A DNA stretch of 64,000 nucleotides from Runella rosea (GCF_003325355.1 NZ_CP030850.1:4767501-4831500); one strand, 5' to 3'; positions 52,988 to 62,556 are shown, counted from the first letter of the stretch. The notes: a model not told the origin generated them from the sequence alone. Translations and numbers: made by a program.

Positions 52988-55837
52988 TTTCAACTTCTCA
53001 ATTTCGCGTTTAATTTCTTTTACGCCGATTTCGAGTTGGGCATTGACGTGGTCCCAAAGTAACTGTAAACTTTCAGCCTCTGGTTGTTTACGGGCTTGAT
53101 TCTCAATTTCTGCCATTGTTTTTTCTAAATCCGTGAGTCCTACCATTCCCAGACTAGGTTTTAGTCGGTGTGCCAACTTGCTCAAAGTCACCCAATCGTT
53201 GGTATTTATTAATGCCTGAAATCCCGAAAAATCGGGTAGTGCATCGGTCAGAAAAGTTTCCATCATATCCAGAATGTACTCATTGTCATCGCCGTACAAT
53301 TCTTTGAGACGAGAGAAATCGAGAAGCGTAGATGTTGGCTCAGAGAGAGAAACTGGGGAGGGTGTAGGTAGATTCTCTACTTTGAGGAACCGTTGAATAA
53401 CACTTAACAGTTGGGATGGAGTAAATGGTTTTGTGATAAAATCATTCATTCCGACCGATTTCGTCTTGTTTTTCTGATCAATCATTGCCGAGGCAGTAAG
53501 GGCAACAATGGGCGTATTTTGGTTGAGATTATTCGTATTTCGAATGGTCAAGGTGGCTTCGTATCCATCCATATTGGGCATTTGAATGTCCATCAAAATA
53601 ATATCGAAATGCTGTTTATGGGCTTGTTCTACCGCCTTTCTGCCGTCAATCGCGATGGTAAACGGAATATTCCATTTGTTGAGCAAGCCGCTGATGTAGC
53701 GTTGGTTCATGATGTTATCTTCTACAACGAGCAGGTTGCACAGCTCTAGATTGGCCGTACCTTCTTCAATTGTATAATCGTTTTTAACAATCTCGGTGTC
53801 GGATTTTTGGAAGGGCAGAGTAAACGTAAAAGTGGTTCCTTCTCCTTCATGACTTTTTACCGTTAGGGTACCGCCCTGCAATTCAACGAGTTGCTTGGTA
53901 ATAGATAGCCCTAGTCCGGTGCCCTTGTGTTTATGCCCTTGCGGGTTGACCTGCTTAAATTTCTGAAAAATTAAGTCCAGTTTTTCTTTCGGAATTCCAA
54001 TACCCGTGTCGGCTATTTTAAACTCAATCCAGCAGGTTTCATTGTCTTCTTTCTTGAGTTTCACCGTTATTTCAATGGTTCCCTCTTCCGTAAACTTCTC
54101 AGCATTGCCAATGATATTGAGCAGGATTTGATTCAACATTACATCGTCGCCCAGATAATTGCCCGAAATACGACCGTCAATCATTAAATCCAGCTCAATG
54201 GGGCGGTTTTCTAACTTGATTTGAAATACCCGTTGGGTAGTTCTTAAAAGGCCAACTAAATCAAACGGATGGTTCTGAACTTCGATTCGTCCAGCTTCAA
54301 TTTTTGCCATGTCAAGTAAATCTGAGATAAGACTGTGTAGAAAATCTGCCGATGATTTAAGAATATCAAGGTACTCGTACTGCTGTTTGCTGGGGCGGGT
54401 GTCAAACAATAAGTGGGTCATTCCAATGATTGCATTGAGCGGAGTACGAATTTCGTGGCTCATGTTTGCCAAAAACTGTTTTTCAGCCTGACGAGCCTCT
54501 TCCGCAATTTCTTTGGCGAGGGCCAGTTCTTGTTCCAGGTGTTTTCGTGCTGAAATATCGTAGTGGATTCCCATAGAGCCCACGATGTTGCCATGCTCGT
54601 CCATGATGGGCGCACCACTGAGAATGACCCAAATGCGACTTTTATCTTTTTTTATCATTTGAACTTCGTACGAAGTTGCCCTACCCGAGCTTCTTATCGA
54701 TTGATGTTGCTCAAATATTCCGTGAAATTCGGGAGGCAAGAATAAGATAGACGCCACTTTACCGATGAGTTCCTCTTCTGTATAGCCCATCATCTGACAA
54801 AAGCGGTCGTAGGCCCTGATAATGTGGTCCTCATTGTCGACTTCAATGAGGCCGAGCTCCATGTTGTTCATGATGCCCCGGTATTTTTCCTCGCTTTTCC
54901 GAATTCGTTCTCTAGCCAGAAACTGTTCGGTTACATCAGCATATTTCCAAAGGTGCCCCCGGTATTGCCCTTCCAAAAAAATCGGAATATAGTCGCGTTC
55001 AAGAATGCGACCGTTGACCATGTGTAATTCTTCATTAATACTGATTTCCTGTCTTGTCAGTAAATCGTTGATTTGTTTGACGAATCCTTCTGGATTTTTG
55101 AATAAGTGCTTTGATTGTTCTGCCGATTGTGAGCAATCGACCCCGATTAACGTCTCGGCGGGGGCGGGAATCTCAAAAAGGTCGCAGAATAATTGATTGA
55201 CCAGAATAATTTTGCGGTTTTCGTCTTCGACCAGGACGCCTTTTTGCAGGTTGGTGATAAGGGTTGATAAACGGGTTTGGGTTGTGCGGAGGGCATCATC
55301 GGTGGCTACCTGTTCGGTAATATCACGGGCTACTGCGACGAGTTCCACTACATTTCCTTCATTTTCGATGAGTCGAACCGTCTGCCCAATCCAGGCAATT
55401 TCGCCATTTTTTTTGTAGACAGGGAAATCGTTGTAGGTACTCTCTTTTTGAAAGTGTACCATTTCCCAATAAAAATTGATTAACTTTTCTCGGTATTCAG
55501 GTACCACCAGTTCGGTAAAATGACGACCGATGATTTCGTCTTCGCTATAGCCCAGGCGCTGTTCTACCACTGGGTTGACAAAAGTGAAAAAACCTTCGGG
55601 CGAAATCTTATAAATAATATCCTGAACAGACTCAATGAGCTGTCGGTATCTTTTTTCGCTGTCTTGAAGTTTAGTGACGCCCTCTATTACCTGTTGTTCG
55701 AGGTTCTCGTTGAGGTGCCGCAGTTGCTCATTGACTTGATAGAGTTGGAATGCTTTTTCTTCCAAAATGGCCTCGGCTTGCAGGCGCGCTTTGCGTTCTC
55801 GTTCTACCCGTCTTTGGAGAAGTTCTATGTCTTGCAT
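52982..55837 (-). CDS. Soluble hybrid histidine kinase (PAS x3, HK, REC, HPt) partner of H-NOX
   Basis: A 951-residue cytosolic kinase with no membrane segments. Order: coiled coil (about 1-60), PAS1 (64-180), PAS2 (190-305), PAS3 (315-432), HisKA with H461 in MSHEIRTPLNAI, HATPase with NAEKF and GTGLGLSI (near 578 and 639), receiver with D750 in ILMDIQMPNMDGYE, and HPt with H890 in LAHRLKPSLG. It is in one operon with the H-NOX gene 1 bp upstream; ATG 55837 is chosen over TTG 55849, which would overlap that gene. H-NOX proteins are known to inhibit partner kinases when NO is bound. Output is unknown. Confidence 0.92.
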   Translation of the reverse strand: MQDIELLQRRVERERKARLQAEAILEEKAFQLYQVNEQLRHLNENLEQQVIEGVTKLQDSEKRYRQLIESVQDIIYKISPEGFFTFVNPVVEQRLGYSEDEIIGRHFTELVVPEYREKLINFYWEMVHFQKESTYNDFPVYKKNGEIAWIGQTVRLIENEGNVVELVAVARDITEQVATDDALRTTQTRLSTLITNLQKGVLVEDENRKIILVNQLFCDLFEIPAPAETLIGVDCSQSAEQSKHLFKNPEGFVKQINDLLTRQEISINEELHMVNGRILERDYIPIFLEGQYRGHLWKYADVTEQFLARERIRKSEEKYRGIMNNMELGLIEVDNEDHIIRAYDRFCQMMGYTEEELIGKVASILFLPPEFHGIFEQHQSIRSSGRATSYEVQMIKKDKSRIWVILSGAPIMDEHGNIVGSMGIHYDISARKHLEQELALAKEIAEEARQAEKQFLANMSHEIRTPLNAIIGMTHLLFDTRPSKQQYEYLDILKSSADFLHSLISDLLDMAKIEAGRIEVQNHPFDLVGLLRTTQRVFQIKLENRPIELDLMIDGRISGNYLGDDVMLNQILLNIIGNAEKFTEEGTIEITVKLKKEDNETCWIEFKIADTGIGIPKEKLDLIFQKFKQVNPQGHKHKGTGLGLSITKQLVELQGGTLTVKSHEGEGTTFTFTLPFQKSDTEIVKNDYTIEEGTANLELCNLLVVEDNIMNQRYISGLLNKWNIPFTIAIDGRKAVEQAHKQHFDIILMDIQMPNMDGYEATLTIRNTNNLNQNTPIVALTASAMIDQKNKTKSVGMNDFITKPFTPSQLLSVIQRFLKVENLPTPSPVSLSEPTSTLLDFSRLKELYGDDNEYILDMMETFLTDALPDFSGFQALINTNDWVTLSKLAHRLKPSLGMVGLTDLEKTMAEIENQARKQPEAESLQLLWDHVNAQLEIGVKEIKREIEKLKL

Positions 55838-55838
55838 A

Positions 55839-56375
55839 CTACTTTTCAATCACAAATTTTATCTGACTTCCGTCTTCTTGAAGCAGCTCTTGCGTTATAG
55901 TTGCCGTTTCGCCGTAGTGTTTCATAGCGCCCTCAATAAGACCATACGCCAAATCTCCCATGCTTCTGATAGATGAGTAGTGCATCACTAAGGTATTTGC
56001 GTTGGGTTGTTCTATGTCAAAATGAGGCAATTCGGCATCTGGGTATAGCTTTCGCACTTCTACGTGAATATAACTATGGATAGACCCCAGAAAAGCAAAA
56101 GCATTGGGGGCTTTATCAATCAGGTGACTGTATATTTTTGTGAAACGTTGAAACAGGTACAGCCCAAAAGTTCTTAACAACTGGGAAATGGGAATTTCTG
56201 TTTTCATATTCAGGGTAACAAGCAGGTTTACCATTTCTTGATGATTGTAAGTGCCGATACTTGTGTAGATGCCGCCCGAAGTTAATTCAGACTCGTTGAG
56301 TAATGTGTCAACCATTTCATAACCGAAATTTTGCTCAACCATGTCAAGAAATTCGGTAAAAATTATGCCTTTCAT
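55839..56375 (-). CDS. H-NOX haem nitric oxide/oxygen sensor
   Basis: A 178-residue H-NOX protein. Seen are the KGIIFTEFLDMVEQNFG start, the haem-ligand histidine in SYIHVEVRKLYPDAELPHF (H104) and the propionate-binding YxSxR motif as YSSIR (133-137). It binds NO through haem in the cytosol and regulates the kinase encoded just downstream. Stand-alone H-NOX domains in bacteria are typical NO sensors. It is transcribed away from the exported lactonase gene. Confidence 0.95.
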   Translation of the reverse strand: MKGIIFTEFLDMVEQNFGYEMVDTLLNESELTSGGIYTSIGTYNHQEMVNLLVTLNMKTEIPISQLLRTFGLYLFQRFTKIYSHLIDKAPNAFAFLGSIHSYIHVEVRKLYPDAELPHFDIEQPNANTLVMHYSSIRSMGDLAYGLIEGAMKHYGETATITQELLQEDGSQIKFVIEK

Positions 56376-56564
56376 AACGTATATAAGTATGTAAATTAAG
56401 ATACTATATTGAACTGAAATAAGACCAAAAGTTATGCATTTTTTTTAATATTCATGATAAACACCAAAACTAGTGCCAGAATCTAGGGTAAAAGCATTTT
56501 TTTTATCACTTTATAAAAAGAGTGAAAAAAAGATAATTACCACTTTGTTTAAACTGATTAACAC

Positions 56565-57680
56565 ATGAAAAGACTCGGCCTTCTCCTCTTTGGGCTTTTA
56601 TATCTGATGAGTATTGTATCAAATGGCCAAAACAACAGCCATCTTCTCTTTATAGGTACCTATACTTCCAAAACTAGCGAGGGGATTTATGTTTATCAGT
56701 TTAATTCCAAAACGGGAGACCTTACTCCCGTAACGATTGGAAAAGGGGTTAAAAACCCATCGTTTCTGGCGTTTTCACCCGACCAACGTTTTGTGTATTC
56801 TGTCGCAGAAATGAGCGGGGGCGCGGTAAGCGCCTTTTCATTCGACAAGCAATCGAGCAGTTTGACCTTACTAAACACACAGTCGGCTGGGGGCGCAGGG
56901 CCGTGCCATATAACGGTTGATAAAACGGGGAAATGGGTCATTGTTGGTAATTATGGCGGCGGGAGTCTGAGCGTACTGCCTATTCAAGCCGATGGCTCGG
57001 TTGGGAAGCCCGTCCAGACCATCCAGCACGAAGGCAAAAGCGTAAATACAGAACGCCAAGAAAAACCGCATGTTCACTCTATCAATATCGCTCCCAACAA
57101 CCGTGACGTGTTTGTTCCTGATTTAGGAACCGATAAAATCATGACTTATGCCTTGAACGCAGAAACAGGACAATTGACGCCCGGAAATCCTGCTTTTACG
57201 GGTACAACCCCCGGTGCTGGACCTCGGCATTTTACGTTTCATCCCAATGGGAAGTTTGCGTACGTGATTCAGGAGTTGGATGCGACCGTGACAGGTTTTA
57301 ACTACAAAGATGGCAAATTGGTGCCTTTCCAGACGATTACGACCCTCCCCGACGACTACACAGGCCGCAAGTGGTGCGCAGATATTCACATTTCTCCCGA
57401 TGGTAAATTTTTGTACGGATCCAACCGCACGCACGAGAGTTTGGTGATTTACAGCATTAATCAAAAAAACGGACAATTGACCTACGTAGGCCATCAAAAT
57501 GTACTGGGAAAAACCCCCCGTAATTTTATGATTGATTCCACGGGAAAATGGATTTTGGTGGCCAATCAGGACAGCGACAACGTGGTGGTGTTTAGTCGCG
57601 ACACCAAAACGGGGAAATTGACCCCCACGGGAAAAGAAATCAAGGTTTCGATGCCCGTTTGTTTGAAATTAACAAAGTAA
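56565..57680 (+). CDS. Exported lactonase-family (YbhE-type) seven-bladed propeller
   Basis: A 371-residue protein of the 6-phosphogluconolactonase YbhE/Pgl family: GTYTSKTSEGIYVYQF near the start, GGAGPCHITVDKTGKWV, AGPRHFTFHPNGKFAYV, ADIHISPDGKFLYGSNR and TPRNFMIDSTGKWILVANQ, one pattern per blade. It has a signal peptide (ending near VSNGQ), so it works outside the cytosol. A role in the pentose phosphate pathway is therefore doubtful; hydrolysis of a sugar lactone in the periplasm is more plausible. It precedes the DUF2264 gene by 28 bp. Confidence 0.88.
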   Translation: MKRLGLLLFGLLYLMSIVSNGQNNSHLLFIGTYTSKTSEGIYVYQFNSKTGDLTPVTIGKGVKNPSFLAFSPDQRFVYSVAEMSGGAVSAFSFDKQSSSLTLLNTQSAGGAGPCHITVDKTGKWVIVGNYGGGSLSVLPIQADGSVGKPVQTIQHEGKSVNTERQEKPHVHSINIAPNNRDVFVPDLGTDKIMTYALNAETGQLTPGNPAFTGTTPGAGPRHFTFHPNGKFAYVIQELDATVTGFNYKDGKLVPFQTITTLPDDYTGRKWCADIHISPDGKFLYGSNRTHESLVIYSINQKNGQLTYVGHQNVLGKTPRNFMIDSTGKWILVANQDSDNVVVFSRDTKTGKLTPTGKEIKVSMPVCLKLTK

Positions 57681-57708
57681 GAAAGGATTTTGACATGCTA
57701 TATCTTTC

Positions 57709-58974
57709 ATGAATCGTCGCGATTTTATTCAAAAAAATACCTTGTTGGGCTTGGGCGCAGTTGGTGTACCTATGGTTGGTGCTCAAGTAAATAAAGCCGA
57801 TGATACTGCCCGGTTGTATTGGGCTAAGTTGTTGTATAAAATTGCCGAGCCTGTGCTTAAAAATCTGGCGGAAGGTACATTGGTAAAAAATTGGAAAGTA
57901 GAATACAGCCCCGCTTGGGATAACCGAAACGCAAAAGTAGCCTACTTAGAGGGCTTTGCCCGAACCATTGTAGGCGTAGCGCCGTGGCTTGCTCTACCCG
58001 ACGACGCCACCGAAGAAGGAGAATTGCGCAAAAAAATGCGAGGCTATGCCCTTAAAAGCATCGAAAATAGTGTGAATCCATCGCACCCTGATTATATGCT
58101 TTGGCGAAAAGAGGGGCAAACGTTGGTGGATGCGGCATTTTTGGCACAAGCCCTCATCAAAGCCCCCGATGCACTCTGGAAACCGCTGGATAATGTTACC
58201 CAAAAACGCGTCATTGAAGAATTTAAATTATTACGTCGAGTGGTTCCGCCCAACAATAACTGGGTGTTATTTGCGGCTATTGTAGAAGCATTTTTGTTAT
58301 CTATCGGCGAAGACGCCGACCGCTACCGCATCGAATTCGGCGTTCGAAAAATCGAAGATTGGTACGTAGGTGATGGCTGGTTTAAGGACGGTGAAGTCTT
58401 TCACACCGATTATTACAACTCCTTTGTGATTCAGCCTATGATGGTCGATGTGCTACAAACGTGGTTGGAAGTCAACAAACGACAATCACCCGCGGGCAAC
58501 CACAAGGTGTTGCAGGAACGTTATGCGCTTGCGGTCAAACGAATGCAGCGGCACGCTGATTTTTTGGAAAGGTTAATATCCCCCGAAGGTTCTTTTCCAG
58601 CTTTTGGGCGTAGCGTTACATATCGTTTGGGGGCGTTTCAGGCGCTGACCCATGCGGCCTTAATTCATCAATTGCCCGAAGGGGTTAGCCCAGCTCAGGT
58701 GCGCTGTGCGCTCACGGCGGTTATGAAACGGATGTTTGCGCAGGAAGGTATTTTTGACAACGATGGTTGGCTTACCCTGGGTTTTGCTGGACACCAACCC
58801 AACATTGCCGATTCGTATTCCAACGCGGGAAGCATGTATTTGACCACTTTAGGGTTTATTCCGTTGGGTTTACCCGCCACCGACCCGTTTTGGAGTGACC
58901 CCGACGCCGAGTGGACGCAGCAAAAGGCGTGGTCGGGGAAACCGTTTAAAAAAGACTACGCCGTAGGCTATTAA
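57709..58974 (+). CDS. Tat-exported DUF2264 protein (possible GH154-type glycosidase)
   Basis: A 421-residue (alpha/alpha)-toroid protein with a Tat signal (NRRDFIQKNTLLGLG). DUF2264 features include YLEGFARTIVGVAPWL, NNNWVLFAAIVEAFL, YVGDGWFKDGE and YYNSFVIQPM, and AFGRSVTYRLGAFQ. Some DUF2264 members have been linked to family GH154 glucuronidases, to my recollection; activity here is unproven. Probably co-transcribed with the exported lactonase, which would fit sugar-acid metabolism. Convergent with murF, 6 bp apart. Confidence 0.85.
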   Translation: MNRRDFIQKNTLLGLGAVGVPMVGAQVNKADDTARLYWAKLLYKIAEPVLKNLAEGTLVKNWKVEYSPAWDNRNAKVAYLEGFARTIVGVAPWLALPDDATEEGELRKKMRGYALKSIENSVNPSHPDYMLWRKEGQTLVDAAFLAQALIKAPDALWKPLDNVTQKRVIEEFKLLRRVVPPNNNWVLFAAIVEAFLLSIGEDADRYRIEFGVRKIEDWYVGDGWFKDGEVFHTDYYNSFVIQPMMVDVLQTWLEVNKRQSPAGNHKVLQERYALAVKRMQRHADFLERLISPEGSFPAFGRSVTYRLGAFQALTHAALIHQLPEGVSPAQVRCALTAVMKRMFAQEGIFDNDGWLTLGFAGHQPNIADSYSNAGSMYLTTLGFIPLGLPATDPFWSDPDAEWTQQKAWSGKPFKKDYAVGY

Positions 58975-58980
58975 TCTTTG

Positions 58981-60264
58981 TTATAAATAGGGCACAACCG
59001 TTTCAAGCCCCATCCCCCGCGAGCCTTTGATAAGCACATGGGTATTGGTTTGCGGATGGTCTACAATCCAATTGTGTAACGAAAATTTATCGGGGAAATA
59101 GTAAGCTTTGGGTAGCGCTGGCAAGGCGTCCTGCATGAGTTTTCCCGCCAGAATCACCACGTCAAAGTGTTGTTGTCCCACTAATTTCCCTAAAGCCAGA
59201 TGTTCTTGGGGAGATTCTTCGCCGAGTTCGAGCATATCACCCAAAATCACCATTTTCCGCTCTGCCTTTAGCCGCCCAAAGTTTTCAACCGCCGCCGACA
59301 TAGAAGAAGGATTGGCGTTGTAGGCGTCCATAATGATGGTATTGGTGCCTTTTTGAATGATTTGGGAGCGGTTGTTGGTCGGATTGTACTCCGCTACCGC
59401 TTGGTTGGCCAATGCATTGGAAACGCCAAAATGCGCACCGATGGCCAACGCCACGGCAATGTTTTCAAAGTTGTATTTTCCCGTCAGGTGAGTTTGGATT
59501 TGATTCCCTTCGGCATCGCGATACTTCACCAACGGCGAATCTTCCAAGAGAACAGGCGCCTGCTCGCCCGTTAAATATGTGATTTTTTTTGCAAAAGAAC
59601 GTTGAGATGCCATGTCAACGAGCGTAGGATTAGCCCCGTTAATAAACACCGTGCCTGCTGATTGAGACAACCAATCATACAGCTCTCCTTTCCCGATTTT
59701 GACGCCTTCTATTCCGCCAAAACCTTCTAAATGGGCTTTGCCTACGTTGGTAATCAGACCGTGGCTCGGTTGAGAAATGCTGCTCAAAAGTGCGATTTCT
59801 TTTTGGTGATTAGCGCCCATTTCCACCACGGCTATTTCGTAGCTATCATCGATGGCCAAGAGGGTAAGCGGTACACCGATATGATTGTTGAGGTTGCCTT
59901 TGGTGGCATAGGTTCTGAATTTTTTGGACAATACCGCCGCAATCAACTCTTTGGTAGTGGTTTTTCCGTTGGAGCCAGTCAGGCCAATCACTGGAATGGA
60001 TAATTGGCGTCGGTGAAAAGCGGCCAATTGTTGGAGCGCTTCTAGGCTGTTATCCACCAACAAGTAACGGTTATCCACCGCTACCTCGGGGTTATCCACA
60101 ATTGCGTACTTTGCTCCCTTTTCGAGCGCGTCTTTGGCGTATACATTGCCGTCAAATTTGTCGCCGCGCAGGGCGACAAACAAACATCCTTCGGTAATTT
60201 GGCGGGTATCGGTCGATATACCCGTACAGGTGCGAAAAAAATCGTGGAGTTGAGGAATGGTCAT
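58981..60264 (-). CDS. murF: UDP-MurNAc-tripeptide-D-Ala-D-Ala ligase
   Basis: A 427-residue Mur ligase that adds D-Ala-D-Ala to UDP-MurNAc-tripeptide in peptidoglycan synthesis. The P-loop GLTGSNGKTTTKE is near residue 94, and further segments are ATKGNLNNHIGVPLTLL, VVEMGANHQKEI and DAYNANPSSM. It starts at ATG 60264. It is separated from its usual dcw cluster neighbours. The upstream gene (60317-61015) lies 52 bp away in the same direction and may share its transcript. Confidence 0.96.
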   Translation of the reverse strand: MTIPQLHDFFRTCTGISTDTRQITEGCLFVALRGDKFDGNVYAKDALEKGAKYAIVDNPEVAVDNRYLLVDNSLEALQQLAAFHRRQLSIPVIGLTGSNGKTTTKELIAAVLSKKFRTYATKGNLNNHIGVPLTLLAIDDSYEIAVVEMGANHQKEIALLSSISQPSHGLITNVGKAHLEGFGGIEGVKIGKGELYDWLSQSAGTVFINGANPTLVDMASQRSFAKKITYLTGEQAPVLLEDSPLVKYRDAEGNQIQTHLTGKYNFENIAVALAIGAHFGVSNALANQAVAEYNPTNNRSQIIQKGTNTIIMDAYNANPSSMSAAVENFGRLKAERKMVILGDMLELGEESPQEHLALGKLVGQQHFDVVILAGKLMQDALPALPKAYYFPDKFSLHNWIVDHPQTNTHVLIKGSRGMGLETVVPYL

Positions 60265-60316
60265 GCTAATTCTAAGCGGTATTGTGTATTGGGCATTTAG
60301 AGACGCTTTCTAGAGG

Positions 60317-61015
60317 CTATTGCTCTTTGCTCCATATTTCATAAATTTTGGCGCCAGCGCTGCTCAGGCCGCTATGGTGCCAGTCTTTGCTGTCTTTAAG
60401 CTCATAATCAAAACTCAGCGAAGCTCCAACGCGGTTGTTGTCGCGGCTGAAAAAATCAATGGTTTCGGTGTATTTCCCATCTTTAATGGTGTATGTTCCA
60501 CCGCCAGTTCCCGAAAATTGTTTGGTTTCAGGATTGATGGCTACCCACTGAAAACGCGTACCGGTGAGCATTTTGAGGGTTTTTCGTGCGCCGCGCTGCA
60601 TGGGGCTGATTTTGTTGTCGTTGCCCATGCGGCCCGTAATACGGTACACGGCGGCAGCGGGAGTATTGGCATCATCTACCTGTTGCCATTCGCCCAAGCC
60701 CTCAACTAATAATTTATTGCCTGAAAAATTAATTTTAAAGCTCAACGTCTTACCCACTTTGGATGTATCCGCCGAATTGAACTCGCTTTTGTAGGTTAGA
60801 GTACCGTCGGTAAAGCTATAAACTCCCCCTTCTGTGTATAAAAATTCTTTTTCTTGGTAACGGGAAACCATCAGGTAATTGTCTGAGCAAATTAACATCG
60901 TCGTTTTTCCATCAGAAGAAGTTTGTTTCCATGCACCCTTGGTCTGGCCCAATGCCTGTACTCCATATAAAAGACCTAAAACAACAATTTGCGATAGGTA
61001 AAATAGCTTTTTCAT
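60317..61015 (-). CDS. Secreted hypothetical protein with two lipocalin-like repeats
   Basis: A 232-residue exported protein (signal peptide ending near QALGQ). The mature part shows two similar beta-rich units: GAWKQTSSDGKTTMLI with EGGVYSFTDGTLTYKSEF in the first, and GTRFQWVAINPETKQF with GGGTYTIKDGKYTETIDFF in the second. Each resembles the small lipocalin-like or DUF4488 type barrel, a common family of Bacteroidota secreted proteins of unknown role. A consensus promoter lies immediately upstream. Confidence 0.78.
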   Translation of the reverse strand: MKKLFYLSQIVVLGLLYGVQALGQTKGAWKQTSSDGKTTMLICSDNYLMVSRYQEKEFLYTEGGVYSFTDGTLTYKSEFNSADTSKVGKTLSFKINFSGNKLLVEGLGEWQQVDDANTPAAAVYRITGRMGNDNKISPMQRGARKTLKMLTGTRFQWVAINPETKQFSGTGGGTYTIKDGKYTETIDFFSRDNNRVGASLSFDYELKDSKDWHHSGLSSAGAKIYEIWSKEQ

Positions 61016-61041
61016 ATTTGGACAAGGTTTCGTTTTTTAAG

Positions 61042-61071
61042 CAAATTTAAGCCAAAACCCCGCAAAAACAA
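61042..61071 (-). promoter_or_regulatory. Consensus promoter of the secreted hypothetical gene
   Basis: On the minus strand, TTG (61071-61069), 19 bp, then TAAATTTG (61049-61042), an exact match to the Bacteroidota TTG-N19-TAnnTTTG pattern. It ends 26 bp upstream of the ATG and overlaps the tail of the AraC terminator. Confidence 0.7.
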
Positions 61072-61101
61072 TAAAGCAGCCCATTGGATGAGCTGCTTTA
61101 T
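61062..61101 (-). terminator. Intrinsic terminator of the araC-type gene
   Basis: ATAAAGCAGC (61072-61081) pairs with GCTGCTTTAT (61092-61101) across a 10-base loop. In the minus direction a TTGTTTTTG run follows. It lies 21 bp after the araC-type stop. Confidence 0.82.
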
Positions 61102-61122
61102 GAGTCAATCTATTTTTCACCT

Positions 61123-62049
61123 TTAAACGTTCATCAGTGATTCGCGGCGGCGCATCTTGCCGGCCGGAATACCAAACATCATTTTGAAACGCCGGCAGAA
61201 ATAGGCAGTGTCTTTATAGCCCACTTCGGCACCAATGGCCCGAATGCTTTTCTTTGATGTACGGAGCAGCGTAACGGCTTCTTCCATACGCTGGTATTCA
61301 ATATAATCCTGGGGGTTGATACCCGTCAGCATTTTGAAGTATTGTCCTACGTAATCTTCGGAAACGTTGGCCACATTGGCCAATACTTTGTTGGATAAAT
61401 CACCTCCCAAATTATCTTTAATGTAGGCGAAAATATCAATCAAGCGTGGATCTTTGAAGTAAGTACTGTTGGTCACCAATTGCTCCACAAACAGCTTGTT
61501 CTTCAAAATATACCTAATCACCTCAATGGCTAGTTCTTCGGTCTTGATTTTGATGATACGACCGCGCCCTGGAGTCTCGTTAAAATCTTCCTGAAGAATC
61601 TCGCCAATGAGGCGCCCCAGATAAGAGTTGTTTTTGATGATGAAAGGAGGGATGTCCAACGACGTAAAGAAGTTGACCGAATCAAACACTTTGGCATCAA
61701 ACGCAACTAAACCAAACGAGTGAGGAATTTTTCCAACCTGAGTGGCATCGCGCAAACTGTCGAAATACAACTCACGACGGGTCAAGAATTCTTCGTTGCT
61801 GACCACTTTAGGTTGCACGTTGTCGCCGCTGCTGTAGGTAACGGTCGCGTGTTTTCCACCTGGGATGAACAGCATATCGCCGACTTCTATTTTTTCGTTG
61901 GCAAACAATACCTCTCCATCATAGAGAATCATCAACGAGTTTTCGACGTCGTAAAAGTTTTTAATTGTGATGGTTTGCAGCATACGGATGTGACGAGCCT
62001 TGATAAACTTCACTCCGAGCGATTCGATGATTTTATTATAATCTTCCAT
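61123..62049 (-). CDS. AraC-family transcriptional regulator
   Basis: A 308-residue regulator. Residues about 1-105 form a cupin-like sensor region (MLFIPGGKHATVTYS). The C-terminal AraC domain (about 205-300) has two helix-turn-helix parts: LANVANVSEDYVGQYFKMLTG and IRAIGAEVGYKDTAYFCRRFKMMFG. The ligand is unknown. Two direct copies of a 16-bp sequence lie 59-91 bp upstream, and may be its own binding site. Confidence 0.92.
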   Translation of the reverse strand: MEDYNKIIESLGVKFIKARHIRMLQTITIKNFYDVENSLMILYDGEVLFANEKIEVGDMLFIPGGKHATVTYSSGDNVQPKVVSNEEFLTRRELYFDSLRDATQVGKIPHSFGLVAFDAKVFDSVNFFTSLDIPPFIIKNNSYLGRLIGEILQEDFNETPGRGRIIKIKTEELAIEVIRYILKNKLFVEQLVTNSTYFKDPRLIDIFAYIKDNLGGDLSNKVLANVANVSEDYVGQYFKMLTGINPQDYIEYQRMEEAVTLLRTSKKSIRAIGAEVGYKDTAYFCRRFKMMFGIPAGKMRRRESLMNV

Positions 62050-62107
62050 TGGGTAATGGTTAAGTGCGTTGCTTGTATTCTTACGAAAAACGGATATTCT
62101 TTAAAAT

Positions 62108-62140
62108 TTGTACAAAACTAATAATTGTACAAAACTAATA
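62108..62140. repeat. Direct repeat upstream of the araC-type gene
   Basis: TTGTACAAAACTAATA occurs at 62108-62123 and 62125-62140, a 17-bp period. On the minus strand each copy contains TAGTTTTG, a match to TAnnTTTG. It could be a duplicated promoter or an AraC-type operator. Confidence 0.85.
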
Positions 62141-62556
62141 CAAGTGTGGAATTTTTTTCAATATAAAAAAAAGTACACGAATCCTGCAAGAAAACGCATA
62201 CTTTTTTTTATAAAAACAGTAAAAATTGGATTATTTGGGCTTTTTGCCCCAATAAGGCTATTGAAGAATTTTGTATTTCAGGGGTACTTTTTTTGAAAAA
62301 TATTTTATTTAAAGAAAGAATCGCAGGAATGAACGGTGCATTTTGCTTTTTGTAGCAATCTTTCCTTAATCCAATAATGAGGTTTTGATGTGCTGCAGTG
62401 CTTTGGTAAAAAAAGACATTGGTTTGGCGTCAAAGGTGACAGCTAATTTTTTTTGAAAGCAGATTTGCGATACAAGAAGGTCGGAAATAAAATCATGCTC
62501 AACGGTTGACGATTTAGCCTGATGATGTCGTACGGGAGAAGCGGAGCATTTTGAGA
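62141..62556. other. Gene-poor A/T-rich region
   Basis: No supported gene. A 70-codon minus-strand frame (62366-62578) starts with GTG inside the next terminator and is not accepted. The region is A/T-rich with homopolymer runs. Confidence 0.6.
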
